The position numbers and the translations under genes are program-made. Shown piece after piece: positions 50,560-58,806 of a stretch of 64,000 nucleotides of DNA. Positions within the stretch are counted from its first letter, which is position 1; each line of letters opens with the position of its first letter. The notes under the pieces were generated by a model. It did not search any database. It saw nothing but the letters and a program-made list of their open reading frames with translations, and was not told the origin of the DNA. Origin of the DNA: Streptomyces yangpuensis (GTDB taxonomy: Bacteria > Actinomycetota > Actinomycetes > Streptomycetales > Streptomycetaceae); NCBI RefSeq assembly GCF_001005295.1, contig NZ_LBMK01000003.1:1202527-1266526 (forward strand), given 5' to 3'.

Positions 50560-53557
50560 CGCCGACTCCGCGGCCCACGACGACCGCCGGCAACTCCAGC
50601 GGGAACTGCTGCGCCGGGCCCGCGCCGGAACGGCCCGGCGCCCGACGGCCGGACCCGCCACCACCCCGGCGCCCGCCACCGCCCCGGAGGCCGCCACCGC
50701 CGGTGAGGCCGGCGGCGTCCCCGAGGCAAGAAGCGGGCCGGAGGCCGGAAGGGTCCCGCTGTCCCGCGCCCAGCGCCGCATGTGGCTGATGGAACGGCTC
50801 GGCGGCGCGGGCGACTCCTACCACGTACCGTTCGCCACCCGGCTGCGCGGCCCGTTCGACGTGGCCGCTCTCGCCACCGCCCTCACGTCCCTGGTGGCCC
50901 GGCACTCCATTCTCCGCACCCGCTACGCGGAGCACGAGGGCGAACCCTACCAGGAGGTGCTCCCCACACCGCGGACGGTCCCCGTGCACGTCGTCGACAC
51001 CGACCCGGCGCAGGCGCCCGCACTGCTGCGGCGCGAGAGCGCCCGGCCGTTCGACCTCGCGGCCGCGGACGCCGTACGTGCCCTCGTCCTGCGGCACGGA
51101 CCGCAGGACCACACCCTGCTGCTGACGTTCCATCACATCGCCATGGACGGCGCGTCGCTGGAGACCGTGGCAGCCGAACTGGCCGTGCTCTACGCGTCCG
51201 CCACCGGCGCGGCGACCCCGTCGGCCCTCGCCGAGGCCCCGCAGTACGCCGACCACGCGCGCCGCGAGCACGACGGCCTGCCGGGCTTCGGGACGGAACT
51301 GAAGCACTGGAGCGACCTGCTGGCCGACGCCGCCCCGCCGCGCCTGCCCCGGCGGGCGGGGGACGCGCCGCAGACAGCCGTGCGTCCCGCGGGCGTGCAC
51401 ACCGTGCCGCTGGCGCCGGCCGTCCCCGACGCCCTGCGGGCGCTCGGCGCGCAGCGGCACGCCACGCTCTTCGCCGTGACCCTCACCGCGGCCTTCGCCG
51501 CACTGCACCGTCTCACCGGCGACGAGGACCTCGTCATCGGCGTGGCCGGCACCCACCGCAGCGGAACCGCCATGCGCGGTCTGGTCGGCCTGTGCGTCAA
51601 CACCCTGCCGGTACGCGTGGACGTCTGCGGCGCCCCGACCTTCGCGGAGCTGCTGCGACGCGTGAACGAGGCACTCCTGGAGGCCCAGCGCCACCGGCAC
51701 GTCCCCTTCGACCTGGTCCTCGAACGCCTCGGCGCCGGGGCGCGCGGAGCCGACGGCACCGCGCTGGTCCGCGTCACCTCCGACGTCCTCGGCGAGCCGA
51801 CCGTGCTCCGGCTCCCCGGCACGTCGGCCGAGTACGTCGACGTCCCCTCCGACGGCGCGAAGTTCACCCTGTCGTACGGCCTGGCACTCGGCGACGCCGA
51901 GCAGCCCCGGGCACTCGTCCAGTACGACGCGAACACCCTGGACGGCACCGTCGCCGAGGCGGCCGTACGGGACTACGCGGCGCTGCTCCACGCGGTGGCG
52001 GCCGACCCCGAACTGGCCCTGAACGAGCTGCCTGTCCCCGGCCCGGAGCACGCCGCCGCCACCCGGGACGGCTCCGCTCCGGACGACGGTGGCCACCCAG
52101 CCGCGCAGGCCCTGCGCGCCCATCCGGACGTCGCCGACGCCGAGGTGGTCCGGCCCGGGCAGGGGCCGGCCGTCGCCTACGCCGTCCTGCGCGACAGCGT
52201 CGGCCCGTCCGGCCACGAACTGCTGGGCCTGCTGCGCCGGTCACTCCCGCCCGAGCACGTACCCGCCGCCGTCACGCTGCTCGACGCACTGCCGCGTACG
52301 GCCGCCGGGCCGCTCGATCCCGCACGGCTGCCCGGGTCGTGCGGGCCCTCCGCGCCGTCCGGCCCGAGCGCTCCCGCCGATCCCCGGGCCACAGCGGTCA
52401 CGGAGGCTTTCACCGCCGTGCTCGGTCTCGCCCCGACGCCGGACGACGACTTCTTCGCCCTCGGCGGCCACTCCCTCAAAGCCGTCCAGCTCGCCGAACG
52501 GCTGCGTACGGACCTCGGACTGCCGCTCACCGGACTCGACGTGCTCCAGGCCCGCACACCGCGGGCACTGACCGCCCTCCTCGGCGAACGGGCGGTACGG
52601 CAGAGTGCCGCGAAGGCCGCGAGCAGGCCGGCCCCCCGCTCCCGGGACGTCCGCCCGGGCACGGTACTGGTCACCGGGGCGACGGGCGGCGTCGGCGCCT
52701 TCGTCGTACGTGAACTCGCCGCACAGGGGCGTCCCGTACTGGCACTGGCCCGGCCCGAGTCCGCGCATCTGATCGCCGTCGAGGGCGTCGACGTCATCGA
52801 GGGCGACCTCGGCGACCCGGACGGGCTCCGGGACGCCGTCGCGCAGGCGGACGCGGTCGTCCACGCCGCCTGCACCTTCACCCGGCACGACGTGGACCTG
52901 GCGGCGACGCGGGCCATGGTCGACGCTTGGCGGCGCGGACCGTTCGTCTTCGTCAGCAGCGTCGACGCCTACGGCCACCCCGGTACGGAGCGGGTCGCCG
53001 AGGAGTCGGCGCCCCACGAGCCGGTCAGCCCCTACGGGAAGGCCAAGCTCGACTGCGAGGCCATGGTGCTGGGCGCTGCGGGCACCGGGGGACGCGGCGG
53101 CGCGAGCGCCGTGCGGTCACCGATCGTCTGGGGTGCGCACGACCGGCTGCGCGAGCAGCTGCGCTGGGGCGCCATCGGCACGCTCTACCAGGCCGCCCGC
53201 GAGGGCCGGCCGATCGAACTGCCGCGTCCCGGAACCGGCGGACACGCCTGGTACGGAGCCGCCTGGGTGCACGCGGCCGCCCTGGCCCGCGCGGTGGCCG
53301 AGTGCCTGGACCGGCCCGTTCACGGAGTCGCCAACGCGTGCAGCGGTCACGTGTCCTGGCGCGACCTCGCCCAGGACCTCACGGAACTCCTGGGCACCGA
53401 AGCGGAGTTCCGCGAGACGGGAACGGTTCCCCGGGACCTGGACCACCGCTGGCACTACGACAGCAGTCGGCTGGCCCGCCCCCTGCGGCCCCGCCCCGGC
53501 GAGGACCGGCGGACCGTACTGGCGGAGATGATCGCCGCCATGGCCGCCACGAGCTGA
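50549..53557 (+). CDS. NRPS C-(A_sub relic)-T-SDR termination protein
   Basis: A 1002-residue protein. After a disordered Ala/Pro-rich leader comes a C domain (about 66-500, FHHIAMDGAS near 195). Then only the C-terminal subdomain of an A domain follows (about 515-600): the normal GKxDR segment reads PRTAAGPLDPARL, so the catalytic Lys is gone and the A core is missing. A T domain (FALGGHSLKAVQL, Ser about 640) is followed by an extended SDR (about 704-1002; VLVTGATGGVGAF, FVSSVDAYG, SPYGKAKLDCE with YxxxK). The SDR may release the chain reductively or modify it. The last T must be loaded in trans. Confidence 0.88.
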   Translation: MPTDADSAAHDDRRQLQRELLRRARAGTARRPTAGPATTPAPATAPEAATAGEAGGVPEARSGPEAGRVPLSRAQRRMWLMERLGGAGDSYHVPFATRLRGPFDVAALATALTSLVARHSILRTRYAEHEGEPYQEVLPTPRTVPVHVVDTDPAQAPALLRRESARPFDLAAADAVRALVLRHGPQDHTLLLTFHHIAMDGASLETVAAELAVLYASATGAATPSALAEAPQYADHARREHDGLPGFGTELKHWSDLLADAAPPRLPRRAGDAPQTAVRPAGVHTVPLAPAVPDALRALGAQRHATLFAVTLTAAFAALHRLTGDEDLVIGVAGTHRSGTAMRGLVGLCVNTLPVRVDVCGAPTFAELLRRVNEALLEAQRHRHVPFDLVLERLGAGARGADGTALVRVTSDVLGEPTVLRLPGTSAEYVDVPSDGAKFTLSYGLALGDAEQPRALVQYDANTLDGTVAEAAVRDYAALLHAVAADPELALNELPVPGPEHAAATRDGSAPDDGGHPAAQALRAHPDVADAEVVRPGQGPAVAYAVLRDSVGPSGHELLGLLRRSLPPEHVPAAVTLLDALPRTAAGPLDPARLPGSCGPSAPSGPSAPADPRATAVTEAFTAVLGLAPTPDDDFFALGGHSLKAVQLAERLRTDLGLPLTGLDVLQARTPRALTALLGERAVRQSAAKAASRPAPRSRDVRPGTVLVTGATGGVGAFVVRELAAQGRPVLALARPESAHLIAVEGVDVIEGDLGDPDGLRDAVAQADAVVHAACTFTRHDVDLAATRAMVDAWRRGPFVFVSSVDAYGHPGTERVAEESAPHEPVSPYGKAKLDCEAMVLGAAGTGGRGGASAVRSPIVWGAHDRLREQLRWGAIGTLYQAAREGRPIELPRPGTGGHAWYGAAWVHAAALARAVAECLDRPVHGVANACSGHVSWRDLAQDLTELLGTEAEFRETGTVPRDLDHRWHYDSSRLARPLRPRPGEDRRTVLAEMIAAMAATS

Positions 53558-53600
53558 CCTGCTGCCCGCCGACGGGCCGCCCACCGTACGACATGGGAAA

Positions 53601-53634
53601 GGTTCGGGCACCCCCTAGCGGGGGTGCCCGAACC
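53601..53634. terminator. Perfect 15-bp bidirectional terminator
   Basis: GGTTCGGGCACCCCC (53601-53615) pairs with 53620-53634 around the tetraloop TAGC, 43 nt after the NRPS operon stop. The convergent small membrane gene ends inside the hairpin: its stop codon occupies 53615-53617, mostly in the loop. Confidence 0.8.
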
Positions 53635-53857
53635 GCCACAGGACGTGGATCACACGCAGCACCGCGAGGAGACCGGCGACCGCGGCCCCCGCCGTCCGCA
53701 GGACCTCCTCGACCACGGCGGGGAGGGACCAGACCAGAGTCGGCCCGGCGATCGCACCGAACATGACGGCGCCGAGGAAACATGCGCTGACCAGCGCATA
53801 GCCGATCTCGACCGTGATCGCGTCCCGTTCGGCCCGGCTCTGTCGTGTTGTCGTCAT
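53615..53857 (-). CDS. Small membrane protein, 80 aa
   Basis: Two hydrophobic segments: IGYALVSACFLGAVMFGAIA and AGAAVAGLLAVLRVIHVLW, with a charged N-terminus (TTTRQSRAERDAITVE). No family recognised. ATG 53857 is used because upstream in-frame sequence is low complexity. It ends in the loop of the shared terminator and is convergent with the NRPS operon. Confidence 0.6.
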   Translation of the reverse strand: MTTTRQSRAERDAITVEIGYALVSACFLGAVMFGAIAGPTLVWSLPAVVEEVLRTAGAAVAGLLAVLRVIHVLWRFGHPR

Positions 53858-54046
53858 GGTGGTAAGGATCGCACCCGGCCGGGCCGTGGACCAGGGGGTT
53901 CTGCGGGTGCCGGCCGGCGCTTCGGCGCGGGTCCGGACGGGCGGCGGTCGGGCCGTCGAGGTGGTGTCGCATCCGTATCGGGGGGATCCGCGGAACACAG
54001 TGGACGGGCGGCACGTGCCGCACGGACAGGTGAGAGAGGTGGTCGT

Positions 54047-55366
54047 ATGTCCGCATCCTCGGGCGGGACGGGTGTGACGGACGGGACCGACGTGCTGGTC
54101 GTCGGGGCGGGTGTCGCCGGGCTGGCGTGTGCCCGTGATCTGGCCGCGGCCGGTGTGAGCGTACGGGTGGTGGAGGCGGGCGACGCGGTCGGCGGCCGGA
54201 TGCGTTCGGACCGGATCGGGGGCTTCGTCGTGGACCGCGGGTTCCAGGTGTTCAACACCGCCTACCCCCAGGTCCGGCGCAGGTTCGACCTGAAGGAACT
54301 TCGGCTGAGGCCCTTCACGCCGGGCTTCCTCGTCCACACTCCCACCGGCAGACTCGGCTTCAGCGATCCCACCCGCCGACCGCGTGCGCTGCCCGAACTG
54401 CTGTCGGGCCGCCTCGCCGGCCCGCGTGACGTGGCCGCCCTCGGCCTGATGTCCGCCCGCGACATGCTGCTGCCCCCCGGCCGGCTCAAACGGCGCCCGG
54501 ACACCACCGCCCGCACCGCCTTCGCCGACGCGGGGATCTCCGACGAGTTCGTCGAGAAGTTCTTCCGGCCCTTCGTGTCAGGGGTCTTCCTGGAGGACGA
54601 ACTGGAGACTTCCGCCCGGGTGTTCCACCTGGTCTGGCGGAGCATGCTGCGCGGAACCATCTGCCTGCCGACCGAGGGCATCGGGGCGGTTCCGCGGGCC
54701 CTCGCGGCCGGTCTGCCCGAGGGTGCCGTACGGCTGGAGACTCCGGTGACCGGGCTCACGGACGACGGCGTGCTGACGGCAGCGGGAGTGGAGATCCCCG
54801 CGCGCGCCGTCGTGGTCGCCACCGGTCCGCAGCCCGTGTCGATGCTGCTGCCCGAGGTCGCCGTGCCCGCCTACCGGATCGTGACGACGTACTACCACGT
54901 CGCTCCGCGATCGCCCCTCGGCGAGCCGACCCTGCTCGTGGACACCCGCCGCCGCTTCCTCAACACCTGTGTCCTCAGCGACGTCGTGCCGGAGTACGCC
55001 CCGCCCGGCCACACCCTCGTCGCCACCTCGGTCCTCGGGCGGGACGGGCAGGGGCGTGAGCGCGAGCTCCGGGCCGCGCTCGGCGAGGCGTACGGGACCG
55101 GCACGGACGGCTGGGACCTCCTCACCGTGCGCACCATCGAGGACGCGCTGCCCGCCATGGCGCCGCCGCAGCCGCTGACCCGCACATCGCGGGTGTCGCC
55201 GGGCCGGTACGTGTGCGGCGATCACCGTGCCACCGCTTCCGTCCAGGGCGCGCTGGCCTCCGGCGCCCGGGCGGCCCGTGAGGTCCTGCGCGATCTGCGC
55301 GAGCTGCGGGTCCCGGGGGGAGCCGGGGGAGCGGGAGCGGGAGCAGGCGTCAGCCGGTACAGGTGA
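54047..55366 (+). CDS. FAD-dependent oxidoreductase (amine oxidase/phytoene desaturase-like)
   Basis: A 439-residue flavoprotein: dinucleotide-binding VLVVGAGVAGLACARDLAAA (about 15-34), VVEAGDAVGGRMRSDRIGGF, the PTEGIGAVPRALAAGL segment, and the C-terminal FAD contact GRYVCGDHRATASVQGALAS. The family includes amine oxidases and carotenoid desaturases. It lies after the NRPS terminator and may be unrelated to the cluster or act as a tailoring oxidase. It overlaps the convergent kinase gene by 17 nt. Confidence 0.8.
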   Translation: MSASSGGTGVTDGTDVLVVGAGVAGLACARDLAAAGVSVRVVEAGDAVGGRMRSDRIGGFVVDRGFQVFNTAYPQVRRRFDLKELRLRPFTPGFLVHTPTGRLGFSDPTRRPRALPELLSGRLAGPRDVAALGLMSARDMLLPPGRLKRRPDTTARTAFADAGISDEFVEKFFRPFVSGVFLEDELETSARVFHLVWRSMLRGTICLPTEGIGAVPRALAAGLPEGAVRLETPVTGLTDDGVLTAAGVEIPARAVVVATGPQPVSMLLPEVAVPAYRIVTTYYHVAPRSPLGEPTLLVDTRRRFLNTCVLSDVVPEYAPPGHTLVATSVLGRDGQGRERELRAALGEAYGTGTDGWDLLTVRTIEDALPAMAPPQPLTRTSRVSPGRYVCGDHRATASVQGALASGARAAREVLRDLRELRVPGGAGGAGAGAGVSRYR

Positions 55367-56831
55367 TCGAGAAGGGGACGGGGTGGGAGAGGGCGCGGGT
55401 CGGACTCTGGAGTTCCACGGCCATCCCGGTGCTCAGGGTGCCCGTCTTCGCGTAGGCCGTCAGCCGGACGGTGTCGCGGGCGGTGGGGTTGGCCTTGTCC
55501 CCGATCGACAGAGTGCGCCACCGGGGGTCCACCACCGAGCCGTCGCCGGACACCCACCGGTAGGAGATCCGCGTCGGCCGGGTGGCGGTGAACGTCGCCG
55601 TGAATGCCGGGGCCCGGCCCTCGGGGATCGGGCAGCCGCCGGTGTAGGCCGTGTTCGTCCCCGCCACCGACACCCGTACGCCCGAACCACCTGTACCGCC
55701 CGAGCCGCCCGCGTTGTCGTCCCCGTTGCCGGCGAAGGCGTAGGCGAGCCCGCCGGCGATCAACAGGCAGGCGGCCGCGCCGGCCGCGACGAACGCCGCC
55801 GCCCGCTGCCTTCGCGGTGGGGCGGAGGCCGCACGGCGCCCTGGAGGCCGCCCGGCCGAGGCTTCCGCCGTGGCCGTGGCCGTGGCCGCGGCCGGGCCGG
55901 TCTCCTCGGGGGCCGACAGGGTGCGGGAGCCCATGGTGGTAACGCCCGCGCCGCCCGCGATGTCGCCCAGGGCTGCTGCGACTTCGGCGGCGGGGGTCCG
56001 CTCGGCCGGCTCCTTGCGGAGCAGCCCGGCGATGACCGGGGTGAGCGGGCCGGCCCGGGTCGGCGTCGGCGGCTCCTGTTCCACCACGGCCCGCAGGGTG
56101 CTCAGCGCGGTGTCGTGCCGGAACGGGGAGATCCCCTCCACGGCCGCGTACAGCATCACACCGAGGGACCACAGGTCGGACTCGGGCCCCGAGGAGCGGC
56201 CCAGCGCCCGTTCCGGCGGCAGGTACTCGGGCGAGCCGACCACCTCACCGGTCATGGTCAGGGCGGTGCTGCCCTCCACCATCGCGATCCCGAAGTCACT
56301 CAGCACCACCCGTCCGTCGTCGGAGAGCAGCACGTTCGCCGGTTTCACGTCCCGGTGTTCCACCCCGGCGGCGTGCGCGGCACGCAGCGCGCCCAGCACC
56401 TCCGCGCCGATGCGCGCGGCCTGCCGCGGGGGGAGGGGGCCCGCGGCCCGCAGCAGGTCGGCCAGCGACCGACCGCGGATCAGTTCCATCACGATCCAGG
56501 GCCGGTCGTTCGCCACGACCACGTCGTGGACCGTGATCACGCCACGGTCGTGTATCCGGGCCGCCGCCCACGCCTCCCGCTCCAGCCTGCCGTACATCCG
56601 CGTGACGTCGTCGGAGCCCAGACCGGCCGGGGCCCGTACCTCCTTGACGGCGACCTCCCGGTGCAGGGTTTCGTCATGAGCCCGCCACACGGTGCCCATG
56701 CCGCCCTCGCCGAGCCGCGACAGCAGCCGGTAGCGGCCCGCGATCAGCCCGTCCGAGCCGGCCGTACCCGCCGCCGTCCCCGCGGGTGCCGCGGCGGTCT
56801 CAGCCAGGGTCTCGGATTCATCGTTGTGCAT
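55350..56831 (-). CDS. Membrane Ser/Thr protein kinase (PknB-like)
   Basis: A 493-residue kinase with a catalytic domain at about 30-290: LLSRLGEGGMGTVWRAHDET (P-loop), EVAVKEVRAP (Lys), HRDVKPANVLL near 157, VLSDFGIAM (DFG) and GSPEYLPPERA. One TM helix (AAAFVAAGAAACLLIAGGLA, about 342-366) leads to a small extracellular beta-rich domain with a Cys pair (GGCPIPEGRAP and SITCTG). There are no PASTA repeats. It would relay an external signal by phosphorylation; targets unknown. Confidence 0.88.
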   Translation of the reverse strand: MHNDESETLAETAAAPAGTAAGTAGSDGLIAGRYRLLSRLGEGGMGTVWRAHDETLHREVAVKEVRAPAGLGSDDVTRMYGRLEREAWAAARIHDRGVITVHDVVVANDRPWIVMELIRGRSLADLLRAAGPLPPRQAARIGAEVLGALRAAHAAGVEHRDVKPANVLLSDDGRVVLSDFGIAMVEGSTALTMTGEVVGSPEYLPPERALGRSSGPESDLWSLGVMLYAAVEGISPFRHDTALSTLRAVVEQEPPTPTRAGPLTPVIAGLLRKEPAERTPAAEVAAALGDIAGGAGVTTMGSRTLSAPEETGPAAATATATAEASAGRPPGRRAASAPPRRQRAAAFVAAGAAACLLIAGGLAYAFAGNGDDNAGGSGGTGGSGVRVSVAGTNTAYTGGCPIPEGRAPAFTATFTATRPTRISYRWVSGDGSVVDPRWRTLSIGDKANPTARDTVRLTAYAKTGTLSTGMAVELQSPTRALSHPVPFSITCTG

Positions 56832-57415
56832 GGGGGCGGTCTCCCTCGTATCACCGGCCGACGCGAACATCACGTACGGCGCCCGGAGCGGGTTCAGGGG
56901 GACTCAAAGATCCTCGAAAATGCTTCTGGGAGACCGAACCTGGCACCTTCGTGCGAATCCAGGTGGTGGTGCGGCCATGGTGGCCGGACCGGCCCGGACC
57001 AGCGCTGGCTCAACCCCATCCCACGCAGCCGCGCCGCGTCCAGCGGGCGCGATGAACCGCCGGAGTCAGAGCCGACGCGCCGGCGGCCCGGAGCTGCGAC
57101 ACCTCTACCGCGTCCTCGGCCGGCACGAAGTCCCGGCCCCGCACGCGGCGTCCCGCGCCGCGGTACCCGGCGGCTCGTGGGCCGTGCCGCGATCCGCCTG
57201 TCCCCGTAGGCCGAACGGGCGGGCACGAGGTGGGGCGTGCGGGGAGAGCGCGCGTGCCCCCGTACGCCCGGAGCGCACCACCGCAGGGGTGTCGGCGCCA
57301 GATCCCGGCCCCGTCGTCAACGGCCAGCGAGAGCGGCGCAGATTGTCACTCTATTCCCGCCTTCGGATGGCTCGGGTAGGTCCGTGGATCTTCGCGTGCT
57401 TATGCTTCACCCGCT
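56832..57415. other. 584-bp gap without a recognised gene
   Basis: The part near 56895-56965 is clearly less GC-rich than its surroundings and contains a nested stem-loop (CCTGG/CCAGG outer, CAC/GTG inner with a CTTC loop, 56939-56963). Frames at 57050-57330 have some coding-like bias but no known relative and may be a gene relic. The right end (from about 57340) is AT-richer and holds the promoter of the monooxygenase gene. Confidence 0.4.
57401..57406 (+). promoter_or_regulatory. -10 element of the monooxygenase/methyltransferase pair
   Basis: TATGCT lies 9 nt before ATG 57416 in an AT-enriched stretch; no Shine-Dalgarno sequence is present, so a leaderless or very short-leader mRNA is likely. 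No convincing -35 was found. Confidence 0.4.
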
Positions 57416-58645
57416 ATGACGGAAAGTCACGACTCTCACACGTTACGTGAATCGGCCGATGTGGTCGTCCTCGGCGCAGGCCCCGCCGGACTCGTCCTCG
57501 GAGTCCTGTTGCACACCGCCGGAATCGACTGCGTCGTCCTGGAACGCGCCTCCCGCACCCACGTGCAGACCCGGGCCCGCGCCGGATTCCTCGCCCCGAA
57601 CACCGTGCGGATCCTGGAGCGTCACGGCCTCGCCGACGGCCTGCACAGCAGGGGCCGACGCCACGGCACCTGCGAATTCCGCACGGAGGACGGCCGGTTC
57701 CGCATCGACTACGGGGCCCTCGGCGACGGCGGGCACCACCACGTCTACCCGCAGCAGAACCTGGTCACGGACCTCCTGACCCACTACCTCGCCATCGGCG
57801 GACGCATCCGCTTCCACACCGAGGCGGTCGTCGTGCGGGACGCGGACGGCGCCCAGCCGTACGTCACGACGCGCGAGCCCGACGGCCGGCCCGCCCGGTG
57901 GACCGCTCGCTACGTCGCCGGCTGTGACGGCCGGCACGGGGCGGCCCGCCGCTCACTGCCACCGGGCGCCGTCCGCCACCACCAGCACGACCACGGCGTG
58001 ACCTGGCTCGGCCTGCTCGCAGAAGCCCCGCCGAGCCTCGACGCCGTCGGCTACGCCATCCACGCCCGCGGCTTCGCCGGACACATGGCCCGCAGCCAGG
58101 ACGTCACCCGCTACTACCTGCAGTGGCACCGCGGCACACCCGCCGACTCCTGGTCCGAGCAACGGATCTGGGACGAACTCGACGCCCGCATGCGCGCCGA
58201 GGACCACGGCCCGCTGCGCCGGGGCGCACTCCTGGAACGCGCGGCCTTCGACCTGACCTGCGACGTCGTCGAACCTCTGCGTCACGGCTCGCTCTTCCTG
58301 GCGGGAGACGCGGCGAGCCTGCTCGCCCCTGCCGCCGCCAAGGGCGCCAACCTCGCCGTGCTGGAGGCCGAGATCCTGGCGGAAGCCCTGACCGGCGCCC
58401 TGGCCCGGGGGGACAGCGCGGGACTCGACGCGTACTCGGACCGGTGCCTGGCGCACATCTGGCGTGCCCAGGAGTTCACCGGGTGGATGACCCGCCTGCT
58501 GCACGCGACATCCGACACATCCGACCGTGACGACCACGGTGCCGGATCGTTCTTCCTCGCCGCGCTGCAGCGTTCACGGCTCAACTCACTGCGCACCTCC
58601 CGCATCCACCGGGACTGGTTCGCCGAGAACTACGTCGGCGTGTGA
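57416..58645 (+). CDS. FAD-dependent aromatic monooxygenase (4-hydroxybenzoate 3-hydroxylase-like), early TTA codon
   Basis: A 409-residue class A flavin hydroxylase: VVVLGAGPAGLVLGVLLHTA (GxGxxG, about 16-35), TRARAGFLAPNTVRILERHG, the DG motif VAGCDGRHGAARRSL, and LFLAGDAASLLAPAAAKGAN (GD motif). This matches 4-hydroxybenzoate 3-monooxygenases; the true substrate may be another phenol. Codon 10 is TTA (57443-57445), which in streptomycetes needs the bldA tRNA and ties expression to development. It is followed by the methyltransferase fusion, likely one transcript. Confidence 0.85.
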   Translation: MTESHDSHTLRESADVVVLGAGPAGLVLGVLLHTAGIDCVVLERASRTHVQTRARAGFLAPNTVRILERHGLADGLHSRGRRHGTCEFRTEDGRFRIDYGALGDGGHHHVYPQQNLVTDLLTHYLAIGGRIRFHTEAVVVRDADGAQPYVTTREPDGRPARWTARYVAGCDGRHGAARRSLPPGAVRHHQHDHGVTWLGLLAEAPPSLDAVGYAIHARGFAGHMARSQDVTRYYLQWHRGTPADSWSEQRIWDELDARMRAEDHGPLRRGALLERAAFDLTCDVVEPLRHGSLFLAGDAASLLAPAAAKGANLAVLEAEILAEALTGALARGDSAGLDAYSDRCLAHIWRAQEFTGWMTRLLHATSDTSDRDDHGAGSFFLAALQRSRLNSLRTSRIHRDWFAENYVGV

Positions 58646-58730
58646 CCGACCCACCCGCAGTACCCCTACTCCTCTTCTCGCCTCTCCCTCCGCCCTGCCA
58701 TGCCTGCGCCCCGCCGAGCAATGCCACGCC

Positions 58731-58780
58731 TGCCCTGCCCTGCCCAGCCCGGCCCAGCCCTGCCCAGCCCTGCCCAGCCC
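58731..58780. repeat. 10-bp tandem repeat in a C-rich spacer
   Basis: TGCCCAGCCC occurs three times and GGCCCAGCCC once in tandem (58741-58780), preceded by the related TGCCCTGCCC. The array fills the spacer between the monooxygenase and methyltransferase genes, which is almost pure C/T-rich on the plus strand. Confidence 0.9.
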
Positions 58781-58806
58781 CGTACCGGCTTGAGGACACC
58801 CTTACG

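Noticed and set aside
40304-53557. Firm assignment as a hydroxamate siderophore cluster
   Set aside because: Only one A pocket hints at (hydroxy)ornithine; there is no N-hydroxylase, acyl/formyltransferase, siderophore-binding protein or recognisable iron box in the window.
56905-56965. tRNA- or attachment-site-like sequence (GCGAATCCAGG)
   Set aside because: No acceptor stem, anticodon arm or seven-base T loop can be drawn; it is only a short nested hairpin in a lower-GC patch.
56824-57450. 208-codon plus-strand frame before the monooxygenase
   Set aside because: It runs through the promoter and start of the monooxygenase gene in another frame and has no recognisable domain or ribosome site.
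58731-58780. CRISPR-like repeats
   Set aside because: Units of 10 bp are strictly head to tail with no spacers and no cas genes anywhere in the window.
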